DNA from: Petrolisthes cinctipes
Taxonomy: Eukaryota; Arthropoda; Malacostraca; Decapoda; Porcellanidae
Length of the DNA: 64,000 nt
Direction: 5' to 3'
Assembly: GCA_033782935.1 (NCBI GenBank)
Contig: JAWQEG010001550.1
Location: 248,001 to 312,000 of the forward strand
Position numbers and translations under genes: made by a program. The notes beneath the pieces are model-generated. The model was not told the origin of the DNA, did not search any database, and saw nothing but the letters and a program-made list of their open reading frames with translations. Positions 1-13,500 of the stretch are shown one piece after another (the first letter of the stretch is position 1; the number at the start of each line of letters is the position of its first letter).

Positions 1-298
1 AAATGGGGGAAATTTCGTCAGGCAGTCGTGGCAACACTGACCAACACTTTCACGCCGACACACACACACAGTCAAGGGGGTCTGTCTATTCCCTTATCTG
101 TTATCTCTTGTTCCTCCAAATAGTGTGGTGCAATTGATATGTGTAATTCTTCTTCTTCTTCTGCTTCTACTGTTACTACTATTACTATTACTACGACTAC
201 TACTACCATTACCTGGTATAGTACACCTATAGGTTTGTTTGTTTATAAGCTCGTGTAATTATTATTATATTATATTTGTTGGGCTTCAAGGGTAATAT

Positions 299-368
299 TA
301 TTATTATCATTATTATTATTATTATTATTACTATTACTTTTATTACCATTATGATTATTATTATTATT
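299..368. repeat. ATT/ATTATT microsatellite
   Basis: Imperfect ATT trinucleotide run (attattattatcattattattatta pattern, interrupted). Simple repeat without coding content. Confidence 0.85.
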
Positions 369-805
369 CTTTAACGTTAGTAATAATATAATAAGAATAC
401 CTGTACTTAGTTACCGTATGTTATTGCCAGAAGGTAAATCAGTCATATTTATTATAATTATTAACATTTTATTCACTTTAATATTCCAGGTGAAATGTTC
501 GTTATAGCCGTATTTGTGTTGTGATTCCGTATGTTATTGGCCAAAGGTAAAGCAGTCGTATATATGATAATAATTATTAACTTTTTATTGTCCTGGTAAC
601 CCAATATTGCACATTGTTAACTCATTTATGTACGGTCTAACTATGGATATTTTTTTCTTTACACAGTTTTCATTTGATAGTGTTCTTACCATTTAATGTT
701 ACACTGCAGTATTACTGTAATTAGATTATTTGATACGTTATTATCAATTGTGCAACAGTAATAATAATGATAATAAGTAACTTATTTACTGGATCCCCCA
801 ATTAT

Positions 806-965
806 TTAATGGGGGTAATACACTTTTGGTACATTAAAGTGCATTAATTCCTCCAAAGTATGCCAGGAAACAGGACTTGATTAACAAAAATAATAGTGGC
901 CTGTTACTTGAAATAATTTGGGGGAATTGGTTGCTCCAGATTTACCAGCACTGAAATAACCCCTA
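806..965 (-). mobile_element. Hairpin MITE with TTAA ends, family A (reverse copy)
   Basis: The reverse complement aligns along its length with the elements at 21552, 23819 and 28327. Shared words are an outer GGGGTAATACACTTTTGGTACATTA arm (given here on the + strand in parts), an inner TCCTCCAAAGTATGCCAGG block, and GGTGGCCTGTTA-type sequence in the middle. The left end begins TTAATGGGGG. No coding capacity; non-autonomous DNA element. Confidence 0.6.
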
Positions 966-1568
966 AATAGTGCAGTTATTATCCTGACGGGAGTTCCAAA
1001 ACAAGGGTGCCTGTTGGTGCTATATGGCCATACTGTGGTCGCGAGAAGCCTGTTTTCCTCGGCCTTTATCACACGAGACACACAAGAAATTAGGAAACTA
1101 CGGAAGGACTTCCTGGCCAGTTCTTGGCAGCTCTTGATTTAAACCCATTCTTTTGTATTTAGGCTATGTATCTGTCCAGTCAATTTTTGAAACCAGCATT
1201 ATAGCAGTCAATTATATGGTTTAATTTTACTATCGTACAATACATAATGGTAGTCAACCAGTATATTTTTCTAGTTTATTTTCCCCTGTTTTAAATCCTT
1301 ATGACACTCATTCCATTATAGGAAATGTATTATTTTTGGAGACATCATCTATTCACTTATTCAATAATCTTGGGGAAGAGCATGGGAAAATGGGGGTTTT
1401 GGGTGGTGGAAAATACATAAATTTAGAATATATAAGGTAATAGTTAAGAAGAGCCACAATAAATGAAGCTACTAACCAGTTTCCTTCATATTTTTGCTGG
1501 TGGTTGTTTATGCTTTGAGAAATCATTTCCCAGTAAGACAGTCCATTTTGATTGACAATGTTTGTTTC

Positions 1569-1583
1569 ACCCCCCCCCCCCCC
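1569..1583. repeat. Poly-C run
   Basis: Homopolymer of about 15 C directly before a copy of the 24-bp GGTTAGGTCC-type repeat. Confidence 0.9.
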
Positions 1584-1896
1584 TCATGTTTGCCCAGGTT
1601 AGATCCCGGTAGTTTATCTAGGTTAGGTTCTGGTAGTATGCCCTGGTCCAGATTAGGTTAGGTTATAGAACATATAAATAATAACTATTTAATGCATCAT
1701 TTAGACCTACTTGTCTTACCCATCAATCCAGCCTCTTGGTTGAGGGAATCAAGCATGGTCAAAATGCACTGTTGCTCTTATATTGCAACTCATAAAATTA
1801 GAGAATGATGTATTATTAAAAGATAAGTTTGGAAAAAACTGTGTTTTCCATTTATGTGGTTCTTCTTAAGCTTTATTGTATTTAGATATAATTTTC

Positions 1897-2130
1897 CCAG
1901 ATTGTCCTGCTAGTTCATCCCAGTTAGATTCCAGTAGTTTGCCCCAGTCAAACCCCGGTAGATTGCCCTGGTTAGGTCCTGGCAGATTGCCCCATTTAGG
2001 TCCAAGTATCCTGCCCTGGTTAGGTCCTGGTAGTCTGCCCGATAGGTTCCAGTTGATTACCCGGTTAGGACCTGGCAGTTTGTCCCTGTCTTGACTAAGT
2101 TAGTTTAGGTTAGATCAGGTCTGGTCTGAC
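1897..2130 (+). repeat. 24-bp minisatellite, about 8 units, GGTTAGGTCCTGGTAG type
   Basis: Units of about 24 bp run as (C)TTTGCCC-(C)TGGTTAGGTCC-TGGTAG with substitutions. Because 24 is a multiple of three, one frame reads as an octapeptide repeat (LPWLGPGS-like) at 1960-2090. I see no splice or start context that makes this a real protein. The same unit recurs at 1600-1665, 34460-34545, 36160-36235, 36675-36800 (reverse) and 51690-51830, so this is a dispersed repeat. Confidence 0.75.
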
Positions 2131-2863
2131 CAATTCTAGAGCTTTAAGATATCAACTCTTATTTAGTGAGTGGAGAGATGTTAATAGAAACTTAGCATAT
2201 TTACAACCTGAGCCAAGTTTTTGGCAAAACCTGGCTCAGGTTTCCCAATTTTCAATATTCATGGCTTTATATCAGTACAATATCACAAGCAAATATGCTA
2301 AATTTATATATTTTCTTATATCCAAAACCCCCAATTCCCAATGCTCTCCCTTGTTGGATAAGTGTGTAGGGGTTATCTCCATAACAAAGGAATTCCTAAT
2401 GAAATGAAGGAAAAAAATCACCTAACACAATATAATACACCAGAAAACATACATTCTCTGAAAAAATGGGAAATATTTCACAGAAATACATGTAGTACTG
2501 GAAATTTAAAAACTAATATAAACTTACTAACCTTAAAAGCAAGTGCTATTGTTATGGGATTCCAGTAAGGATTACTACTGACACTGCGTATATATGATAG
2601 ACATTGGTAATGGCAATATTTTGTAAGTATACTCACGCTGATTTTTATGATGAATTTTGTCACATTCTATTTATTCTGCAGAATCTGCAGAAAAACAAAA
2701 ACAGTGCAGTCAACTCCGGTAATTGAGGGGCCTATTTGTCACACCAACCCACTAATTGCAAACCCAACACCCCCATCACAAGTTGTACTATTCCCATACC
2801 TGTGTACTCTATACAACCACCAATTGTCCACTAATATGGTTTATCTTCTTTCAGTAAATAATC

Positions 2864-4595
2864 ATGGCTGAGGGGAATGGACAAAGATACCCAAGGCAGG
2901 AACTAGGACATTATAATAATGGCTACCCAGTGCCACCACCAAATTATTCTGCGCAGCCAATGCCAGTGTATCCACAACATCAGGACATGTACATGCAGCA
3001 GTACACAGGAGGCTTGCAGTATGCGCAGTATCAAGGAAATTTATATCCTTGTAATCCACAAATGCAGACTGGTAGATTATATAATACAAATCCTCATTAT
3101 TATGCTAATAATCAACACCAAGGAAACATCCCTTATGATAATAGAACAAATCTGCAGTACCAGTCAAATTATATGATGTTTAGTAATCTTGGTAATGGAG
3201 CACCTTATGATAATAATTATTCTAATGTAAATGCCAATCATTCTCTTTCTGTCTCTAGTGGAGAATACCAGGCTGAAGTTAGAGGAGCACAAGCCCAACA
3301 GTGGCAAAATGACAAATACAGTGAAAATAACCATGCCAGTAGAAATTATTCTAACACTAGTGCAGAGGTCAGTTCAGCCTCGACTGCTGCAGAAAATACA
3401 GCTTCAAGATCCAGTGTCACACATGAGAAAAAGGGAACCACAGAAACAGTAGCTGAAAATTCCAATAAGACCTCAAGTACAGACACCAGTACTAACACCA
3501 GCTCATTACCAGAGTACACAGGAAAGGAAAATTCTACAGGCAAGAGAAGAAATGATACTACAGAATATGGACATTCAAGTAATGGCAATACATATGAGGG
3601 GGGTGTTGACACAGGTGCCAGATCTAAGGGTCCAGGACGTGGGAGAGGAGGACGAGGTTGGCGGGGAGGTCGTAGAGGTTACTACAACAATAACCAAGGT
3701 TATAGTGATTTTTCAAATTCTGGTGGTAGCAATAACAACACCAGGTTTGAGAGACAGGAAGATAATGTAGATGAGAGGAAACGAGACAGGAATAACGCCC
3801 TTACAGAAACTGCAGCTTTCTTAAAAAATATCAACACTAGAAAAGCTGATGGTAACTCAACACAAGAGCAAGGTAATGACCGAAGAAACAGAAATGGGAG
3901 AGGAAGATATGATCAGGGAAGTGGGCGAGGAACGGGTTACAGGTATCAACAGAGGGAATACCAGGGGGAAGACAAGCAAGGGAAAGAGTGGGCTAACAGG
4001 CAAGCTCGAGTAGAAAAAGAGAAGGATTTCTGTGACATGCAGAATACATACACCAAGCAAAATAGGACACAGAACAGAGAACTCAGATATGAAAGAGGAT
4101 ACAGTCATGAGCAAGGGAGGTGGAAAAACCAGAGCAGATATGTAAGTAGGACTTTTGAAGCATCAGATCATACTAAGGAGTCAAGTGTGAATGGTGTGGA
4201 AAATAAAAACAATGTGTCATTAGTAACTGGGCCTCGGTCAAACAGAGGCCGTGGTCGTGGGAGGCAAGATAGAAAGTTGTGGGATAACAGTGCATCTTTA
4301 GCTAGTAACCATACCAGTGCACCTGTTAATAGAAGAGCAAGTGATGTTACATCCCAAGAAGTTGAATCCATAGAGGTCAAGGAAACAGAGACCAGCAATC
4401 GAAAGGGGCCTCAGGGAACAGAAGATGAGGAAACTCAACGTGATCGCTTAACAGAACAACTGACTAAGGGAAGTTATGAGTGTATGGTATGCTGTGACCG
4501 CATCAAGCAGCAACATGCAATTTGGTCCTGTCTCAGTTGCCATAATTGTTTCCATCTTGGCTGTATTAAGAAGTGGGCCAAGAGTTCTACTGGAG
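2864..4595 (+). CDS. NFX1: NFX1 coding exon 1: RGG-rich N-terminus and first RING half
   Basis: Residues 1-577 plus one base. The reading frame stays open a little past the exon, but a GTAAGC donor at 4596 ends it and the phase (1) matches the next exon. The N-terminus is low complexity and rich in Tyr, Gln, Asn and Pro. Three Arg/Gly clusters ([35 protein letters not shown]) suggest RNA binding. The end contains CMVC, WSCLSC and FHLGC, the first zinc ligands of the RING. I could not find a clear PAM2 motif of the kind known in vertebrate NFX1. Confidence 0.95.
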
Positions 4596-7500
4596 GTAAG
4601 CACGAATGTATGATAACAAATTAGTATAAACTACCAATACTGCTTTAACTTTAATAAGATAGAAACTCTTTTGGAGGGAATGAATGTATTGACAGTTGTA
4701 TCACATAATTTTTTTATACTTTTTTCTAGATGACATGCTAAATTAATAACAAAGTTATCTCCCACCTGAAATTAGGCTTTTGAGTTGTGTTTACTCTAAA
4801 TGAGTACAAGGTGGGATGGGAAAAGCAAAAAGACAATGTAAGAGAGATGTGACTTCGGCGTGAAAACATGTGACATTGATTGTTTGGTTCTGGATAGGAA
4901 GATAGCTTTTGCATTGACCTCCCTTCATGCCTGTATTTTACTCATGTGTGTCCATTTTTCTCTTATTTCTTTTCAAAAGATATAAAATGGTTCATTCACT
5001 TCAATTTTATTTACCAGTATTTCTTTTATGAATAACAGTTATGCCATCAATTTTTCTCAGGATTGACTTTAGAAAAGACTGCTGTGAAATACTTTTACTC
5101 TTACATTATAGATATAGTGGACATTCTTATACAGTATACTGTAAAAGATTTTATATTTTATATTTTTCCTCAACTAATGCACAGGGAGTTTATGAAGAAA
5201 ATTTTTGGGTTACGAGTGGAAGGGATACCACCAGTTAGATAGGTGAACAAGATGGAAGAGTACATGAAGAAAAGGAATGTGAATTTGAGGAAGGAAGAAA
5301 TGTCAAAACATGAAAAGCTGGCCATTGCCACTCACTGAGTTCCCAGAGGAAAGAAGGCATCAGAGCCATAGATAGGTACCAGGTAGATAGATAGATAATG
5401 AAACTGGTATTTCTGAGTTTAAGCACAGCTGATAATTTGGTGATTCTTTCCATAAATGTGTTTTGTGTACCTGGGATTAGCCTGGTATCCCAAATGTAGG
5501 AAATTAACTATAATGCAGCCAGCACCCAATGTGTAGGATAAAAAGAGGAATCCTGACAAAACCTTGGGTTTCCTGATGCCAAGGCAGTTGTATATTTCTG
5601 TCGTTCACACAAATTCACTGTTCATTCAGCATTGTCAGTCTGGTGTCTGTCTTGGTTCCGAGTTTCACTATATGCAGCCTGTGTAAGAAGTGTTATGCTT
5701 TAAGGTAGTGAAACCCAGGTGATTAGAGCAGAGGACATGAGGCGACTTATGTGAATGAAGAAGAAAATGGCTCGATGGATGTGTAGTGTTTCCCTTATTG
5801 ATAAAAATGTCAACGGCACAATAACAAATGAACAAGTGAGAATAATATTGGGAATTGAAGGCATAGGAAAGGGTGGAAATTGAATGTTGGGTGAAAAAAA
5901 AATATACATGTATATGAATGTTGAGAGTAGAGTGCCAAGAGGCATGCCAAAATTGACATGAGATGCAGTCCTGCACAATGACCATATTGTAGAGCTAAAG
6001 GATCAAGTAGTAATGCTGCGCATGACCGAATAGCCTGGAGAGCTGCCATTAGGTGAATAAGGACGACACATGCTAACAATACAATGTGTTCTGGGAAGAG
6101 AGTGGGTGGAGAACAGGCCAGTGTTTGATGTGGGTGCCAGGCATAATGGGGAAGGGAGGGGGAATGTGGAGGATGACACTCTCCCTTCGCTTCATATACT
6201 GTACTGTGATACTGTAAAACTTTGAAACCCGGGCAGCCACTAGATTGGCAATGGTGAATGGACTGCAAAGTTGTGTGATTGAACGACTGTACATTGTCTA
6301 AGGATTGAACTTAATTTTTACTGTAGCCTACTGCAGATCGTATTATTATTTTTTTTTATCTTTATTGATTGTATTATTATAAAGGGAAAGGAAGGATGCA
6401 AAACAAATTTGAAAATGATGTTGATGAATATTATTCTGTATGTTAGGTTAGTAGTACTGTACTAATTTATATTGTTCCAAGGAATGTTTATTTTAATCTT
6501 GATGGTAATTGCAGAAGGTGGATGGAGATGCCCTGCTTGTCAAGGGCCAACTCCAAAAGTGCCCAATGCATACATGTGTTTCTGTGGGAAGGTGAGAGAG
6601 CCCGAGTGGAACCGTCGAGACATGGCTCACTCCTGTGGGGAGGTGTGTGGCCGCCGCCGCAAGATTGAATGGTGTAACCACAAGTGTAATATCCTTTGTC
6701 ATCCAGGCCCATGTCCTCCTTGCACAGCCTACATCAAAAGGTTGGAATATTTTCCATATACAGTACAATAAAAGTACTGTTCTGTATAGTAAGAAGGCAT
6801 ACTGTAGTATTTTACTGGAATTGTATTTGTGTATTTGCTGGAATGAGCTTTATCCAGGCAGGATTGAAAGACAATGGTACTGTATAGCAAGTTCATTTAC
6901 AAATTTTATGTTTGTGATAACCTTCTGGCCTGTTTTTTATTAACTAGGCCATAAAACATTGTGACCATTAAGGTACCCTTTATTTAGTTTAGTAATTTTG
7001 ACTTTGAGAATGTACAGTTGTCTCCACTAGTAACAAGTACAGTGTTGAGTGGGTTTGGCGAAATGTGGCACCACTGTGGTTCTTTACTCTTAGTAATATT
7101 AAATGAATATACAGAACTGTATAGTATCCCCCAAGAGGATGCTACCGTATATAAACAAACACAGTGGTTCCTTGTTTCACTAAACCCACTCGATGCTGTG
7201 CTTGTTACCAGTGAAGGCAACTATACTTGTATGAGATATAACCACATATGGTATCATGGAAGGCTGTTACTAAGTTGCACTACAAATATTATTTACAATC
7301 TGGAGTTGCTTACCTTGTAATGGGAATGAAAAGTAAATTAATATACAGTACTGGTAGTAGTGATAGGGTTACAAAGTTTTCATTGTGACCTTCTAATTCC
7401 CACTGTATATTGCTTTTAGCTTAGCTAGCAGTCGGGCAACTTGATATACATGCTGATGAATTATCTTGATTACAATTTCAGGTCGTGTGCATGTGGAGCA

Positions 7501-10500
7501 GTAAGTCGTGATGTAAAGTGTAGCCAAACTGAACCATTCCTGTGTGGTGGAGTGTGTGGAAAACTGCTCAATTGTGAGGGCCACAAGTGTGAAAAAACCT
7601 GCCATACTGAACCTTGTGGCAATTGTCTCCACAAAATCCAACAAAGTGAGCCTCTACTATTTCTGTATTGATGTTTTTAATTTTTATCACAGTTCACACT
7701 CATCAGCCATTGGTCTGAAAAGTCAGCTTTCTGCCTAGTTCAGGAGACCACTATGGCACCACCCTCTTTATCTAAGTACAGTATAGGCAAGTAAATGATA
7801 TAACTGACGGCTCTTCATATAATGTGTCAACAAAATACAACCAAATGTTCAACCTCATATTTCTTAATGATTTATTGATACTCTGAACATTGTTCATTGA
7901 AGCACTAAAGTTCCCAAAACGATGGCAGAGTGTCTGATTGTGCAGCATGCATCTGGCCACAACTTGGTCTAACTTCCTGGCCAGAGATTATGTATCATGA
8001 GCATACATGGTCTTTCTTTCCCCTTTGTAGAATCGTACTTGATATTGCCTCTTTTCTATTATCAGTATAGCCTACTGAATAAATAGAATTATTCCTGTGA
8101 AGGTTCTTGATGTTAGTTGAATTGTACTGTATGTCAGTATACAGTATAAAGGTACATATAGCAAACATTAAATTGCCTAATGAGTAACTACAAATAATAA
8201 GTTAAATGTTGTCTTAATATTTTTTTGTATGAGTTTATGATTCTAATCAAATTCAGGTTGCTTCTGTGGAAAAACCAGTCGTGAAGTTGATTGTATCCCA
8301 GACACACGTGAGGTGACCACGTATGGGTGTGGAGATAAATGTAGTCAGGTTTTGAATTGTGGACAACACCAGTGTGAGGAAGAGTGTCATCCAGGGAAGT
8401 GCCAGCCCTGTCAGAAAGCTGTGGAGATCATCACACGATGCCCATGTGGAAAGGTTAGATTACACAATACTTTCATTGTATTATTCTATTGTGAAATGAA
8501 TGTGCATTAAACACAGAACTATCATAGATAGAATGCAAGTTAAAATTTGTTTTTTCATGTTGCACAATCACTTACAGGATCCATTAAAAAGGTATGACTG
8601 CATAATGTACTAAATAACGAGTACACTAGCTATGTAATCTATGTCATTCCCATCATGTTAATACTGGTATTTTATTAGGTTCCTCTAGAAAAGTTGTATG
8701 AGCGTGATGGTGCCATCCAACGCAAGAAGTGCTCTGACCCCGTGCCCACCTGCAGTCAACCTTGTCAGCGCCAATTGAAGTGTGGGGTGCCGGGGGCATT
8801 CCACCAGTGTCAGGCTCTTTGTCATGAAGGCCCCTGTCCATCATGCCCTCTTGAAACATCGGTCAAATGCCGCTGTGGAGCCATGGATTGTAATATCCCT
8901 TGTTCAGAGCTGACAACAAAGGCTGATGAAGTTACTTGTAAAAAGCAATGTAAAAAGGTTTGTAATTCTGGATAGGTAATTGCAAATGTTAAACTGAAAC
9001 CCTATAATTAAGTCATGAAACTTATATACTCCTAGTTAATTCAAGTATTGATCTTCATTAATGATAGATAATCATTAGCACATTAACTTTACATTGTCAA
9101 GAACCCAGTGATCAGCAGAATATCAACCACTTCTGCTGGTTTCTTCCTGCATTAACTTTGTACCTTAATTATGCAGTTGCGTCACTGTGGGCGACACAAG
9201 TGCAACACCCGATGCTGCATAGATGTAGACCACATTTGTTCTCTGGTGTGTGGCAAGATGTTGAGCTGTGGCCTACACAAATGTGAAGAGCCTTGCCATC
9301 GTGGCAACTGTCCAAGGTGGGATCATTGTCTTTACTGTATTGTTGTTTTATTATTATTGTGTTATTTCAATATTTGTCTATTTGAGGAATATGGGAGTAA
9401 AGTTGAAAGTGATGGAGGAAAAATATATTAATGGCTTATAGGAAGTATATTACAATTATTTGGTTAAATATGCCAAAGGAAAGTGTAGAGAGGCCTAAGT
9501 CCCAAAAGCCAGAAAGTATATGGGATGAAACTTACCATTGACAGATGCTGGCAGACAAGTTTTGATGAGCTAACTTGCCACTGTGGTGCATCAGTGCTTT
9601 ATCCACCTGTGCCTTGTGGGACCAAACCTCCTGCATGTGAGAACCCCTGCCACCGCCCCCAGACCTGTTCTCACCCAGCCACCCACAACTGCCACCCCGA
9701 AGAGCCCTGCCCACCCTGCACCATGCTGGTCGACAAGCCATGCTTTGGAGGCCATAAGGTATGATGGATTGTACTAAGCTTGGATATCTTCTTGAAAATA
9801 GAAGGTATTTATTGCAGTGGTGGAAACCAGATTAATTTCACCGGAGCTTCAGCATGGTCATGATAGGTTTGGCTATAAACTCATTCACAATACAAAAATT
9901 TACTGTTATGAGGGTAAACAATAATAGCTTTGTACCGTACATTCACTATATGAGGCTTATATTTCTGTGATGCAAGATGTTTTAGCCAGCCTATGAGGCA
10001 TGCAGTGATATGTTGGTGAATAACTTAGCCAAGCTCCATATAGCTTCCTTCTTATCCAAGCACCCCTCCCCCCCTTCCCTGATTGTTTGAATTAGCTACA
10101 TGAATTTTTCTACTCATTCTGAATCACATAAATTTAATGTTATTGCTATGCTTTGTACTGAACTCAGTTAATTAAGTAAGGGGTAGACTAATTCATAAAA
10201 CCATTTATTACAGATACATATTGAACAATATATTGTAGCATAGTACATGTTGTAGATTTATGATATATGGCCATTCCATAAGCTGTGGCTTAATTTTACC
10301 AATGACAGCTCTTCGATGAGAACTATTGTACTGTAACATATGTCATGTATTTTTTAAGTCATTATACAGGGTGTTTCTAAAATGCACCATCAAACCTTGA
10401 GAATCAGTAACAGAATGCTAACTATACCAGTACCCAGTGTTGTCTATAAGGGAATTAGAAAAATTGAGCACTGATGAGATACAAGGCATTAATCAAAATC

Positions 10501-13500
10501 AATTAGCATCTCCCAATGCAGAGGAAACGTACATTTAGCACCACTATGAACACTGTTGCCTTCTTCCACTCTCCTCCTTCCCTTCCCATCCCCTCCTCTC
10601 ACACAACATACTGCACTATCAAGTTGTTTATCTCCAAAATTACACATTTCTAGACAAAACGTAAAATACTGGAGTATATTTTCCACTATTGAACTGACCC
10701 TCAAAGTTTGATGGTGTATTTCAGAAACATTTGCATACAGAACAGGTACAGTATTATATATTTATAACTTTGCAAATGTACGGTTGGCCACAGGAATTCT
10801 TACATAGGCTATTTAGAATGATAGGTCATTATTCTGAAAGTACTGCTATGAATGGGCTACTAAGTGACTCTGTGATTACAAAACAACAAACCTATTCATA
10901 ATGTTATATTGCAGTTATATAGCCTTATATAATCTGTGTACACACAGTGTGTGTACAAATGTTTGTGACCAATAGTACCTGTAATTTGGCCAATAGTACC
11001 TGTAATGTTGTTGGTGCTCAGAAACGAACTGTATTATATCACTAATCTATGTATGATAAAATCTTTTACTGTTTACTTGGAGTTTAGGGAAAGTATCCAC
11101 AGTACTGATCTGTATTCATTGAGACCAGCAATCATATAGGTCTTTTTGCCTGTGTTTGGGTTAGAAGAAGGCTGTACTCTTCCCCACCCAGTTTGCATTC
11201 AGTGACAAGACTCAAACACAGGCCAACAAGACATAAAGTGAACAAAATACCACTGCATCAACCTGATTCTCTGGTGGAGATTATAATATAGTGGAGCTCA
11301 TGATGAGACAAGAATATTACATACAGACTTGTTACAATTTTGTATTTGTGATTGGCTGTTTATAACTAAAATTTGAAATAATTCATGTTCAGAAAAGTAT
11401 CTCAAAATATTAAAATTTGTGTTGAATAACCTCTAATGCAAATGAACTAATAAAGATTCATTGAATTGTTTATACTCAGATGATGCGACGGACTCTGTGT
11501 TACCTGACTGCTGTGTCTTGTGGAAGTGTATGTGGGAAGCTTTTACCATGTGGCTTACACAATTGCCAGCGAGTATGTCATGAACAGCCCTGTGTATCAG
11601 AAGAAAGTGTATGCCCCCAGAAGTGCTTGAAGCCACGAGAGTCTTGTGGACACCCCTGTGCTAATCCCTGCCATGCAGGTCCCTGCCCAGATAATTCCTG
11701 CAAGGAAATGGTTAGTATTATATGTTTTATGCCTGTCTTGTTATTGTACTCTCAGCCCTCTGCAAACAAGCCTAATTGGAGCTGCGATAACAGAATTCAA
11801 TACTTGTAGGGATAATTATTTTTGTTCCTCTAATTTTTCCCACCAATTTAACCTATAAATATGGTGTAGATACTGTACTATGTAAAGGCTTTGTGTTTGC
11901 TATTTTTACAATTATTTTTATATGGATTGATGCCTTGTGTGGAAGTTCCCTTTAGAGCTGACCAGTGACCAAGGCAGAAGAGTAGTAGTAACTTATCAAC
12001 ATCATTTGGCAAGGTTTTACTGGGGGCCTTTTGATCACATCTTGCCCCAAGGAAAATCTCCAGATTAAGTTTAATGTACTGTCTTAAGAAGAAATTGTTT
12101 ATGGATAGGGAGGGACCCTAATTCCCTCCTTCGCAAACTTGAAAAAAGTTGCCAAATTCGCCAGATGAATTAATTTAATGAGTGAAGGGTCGCACCAAGA
12201 GCCATTCCGGTTTTTTAAATAATTTTCTGGAACTAAATATAAAAGGCTGAGGTCCATTCATCTCTTCATTATTTTAATCGATAGTTGAGCTAATTTCCAA
12301 AGTATGATTTCGTGCAATAAGGTGGTTTATAACAATTTTAAAGCCACATATGTAGAGTCATCCCGACAGACATGGCTGAATTATTTTCAGTGTTCATACT
12401 TTACACATCTTGGAACAGACATGCCAGTCATTGCTTATCAATTGATTAATGGATATGCCCCAATAGCATATTGCTAGGATATGTATAACAAAAATATGTA
12501 AAAGTTCCCCATCCTGCATCCCTTTTTGAAATATAATATAAAAAGTGTTAATGTTTGAACTGTGATAAATGGTTTGTTACAGTTGGTATCACATTTCAGG
12601 TGAAAATCACTTGTGAGTGTGGTCTAAGGAAGGCAACACTTCAGTGCTCTGAGAATGACCGGGAGTACCGTACCCTGGCCACCTCCATGCTGGCTTCACA
12701 GATGCAAAGTCTCAATGATGGTTGCAGTGTTGACTTGTCAGAAATATTTACTGCCACTGCCAGACCTGACAAGCTTAAAAGGTTAGTTATACTTAATTGT
12801 TTTACTGTTAAAGAAGAAATTTAATTGTTGCCATATTGGAGGCTACTGCTCTCACTAAGTTGTTCTAAAGAAACAGACTGCCTCAGCTGAGGTGGTCTGT
12901 TTTATGGAGATACTAGCCAAATGGCCCACTTTGTAGGCCTATTCATCTAGTACATAACAACCTGTGGAATCACAGATGCCTTCGTATGTACGGACGCTTT
13001 CTCGTTTACATGAGTTTGCATCGGTCATTTTAGGTCTTTCATATAATGATTGTGGAGAATCTGTATCCTCTAATATTCCTACATCCCCACCCTCCATAAC
13101 AATTTCAGATTCAGAGTTATCATAATATCCATTGTTGGTGATTCTGCTGCGTTCAATATTTACTGAATGTGATTGAAGTGCATGTAAAGGCAAATTCATT
13201 AATAATCCTCTTCCTTCATGGATTTAAATTTACTTAAAACATGGGATTATACTCCTTAATTGTTCAAAACAAACTTGAATTGTACTGAAAAGATAATTTT
13301 GTTGATGGGTATTGGCACTTCCTTGGTTTATGTATACTTGTACTGTGTAATGTACCAAGGTACACAAAAGTTCATTCCATCAATCAGCCTCAATATGACT
13401 GAATTCTTTGTGGCTTGAATGACAAAACACTCTGTCTGTCTCTCTCTCTCTCTGTCTCTCACCCGCCATATCAGACTGTGTTCCAAGTCTCATTTGCCCC

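Larger units (their letters stand above)
1..2854. other. Upstream region of NFX1, no coding exon recognised
   Basis: No convincing protein-coding exon was found before the NFX1 start codon. The stretch holds an ATT-rich microsatellite, a TTAA-flanked hairpin element at about 806-965, a poly-C run, and the 24-bp GGTTAGGTCC-type minisatellite at 1600-1665 and 1897-2095. The start codon of NFX1 follows a splice acceptor ending at 2854, so at least one noncoding 5' exon must lie upstream, in this stretch or outside the window. I could not pick it out. Confidence 0.5.

Noticed and set aside
3346..3612. Antisense frame over NFX1 exon 1
   Set aside because: Shadow of the low-complexity coding sequence on the other strand; no independent signals.
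4596..4624. Reading the first NFX1 exon through to its in-frame stop (586 residues)
   Set aside because: This would cut the RING in half. A GTAAGC donor at 4596 and the in-phase RING completion at 6515 show splicing.
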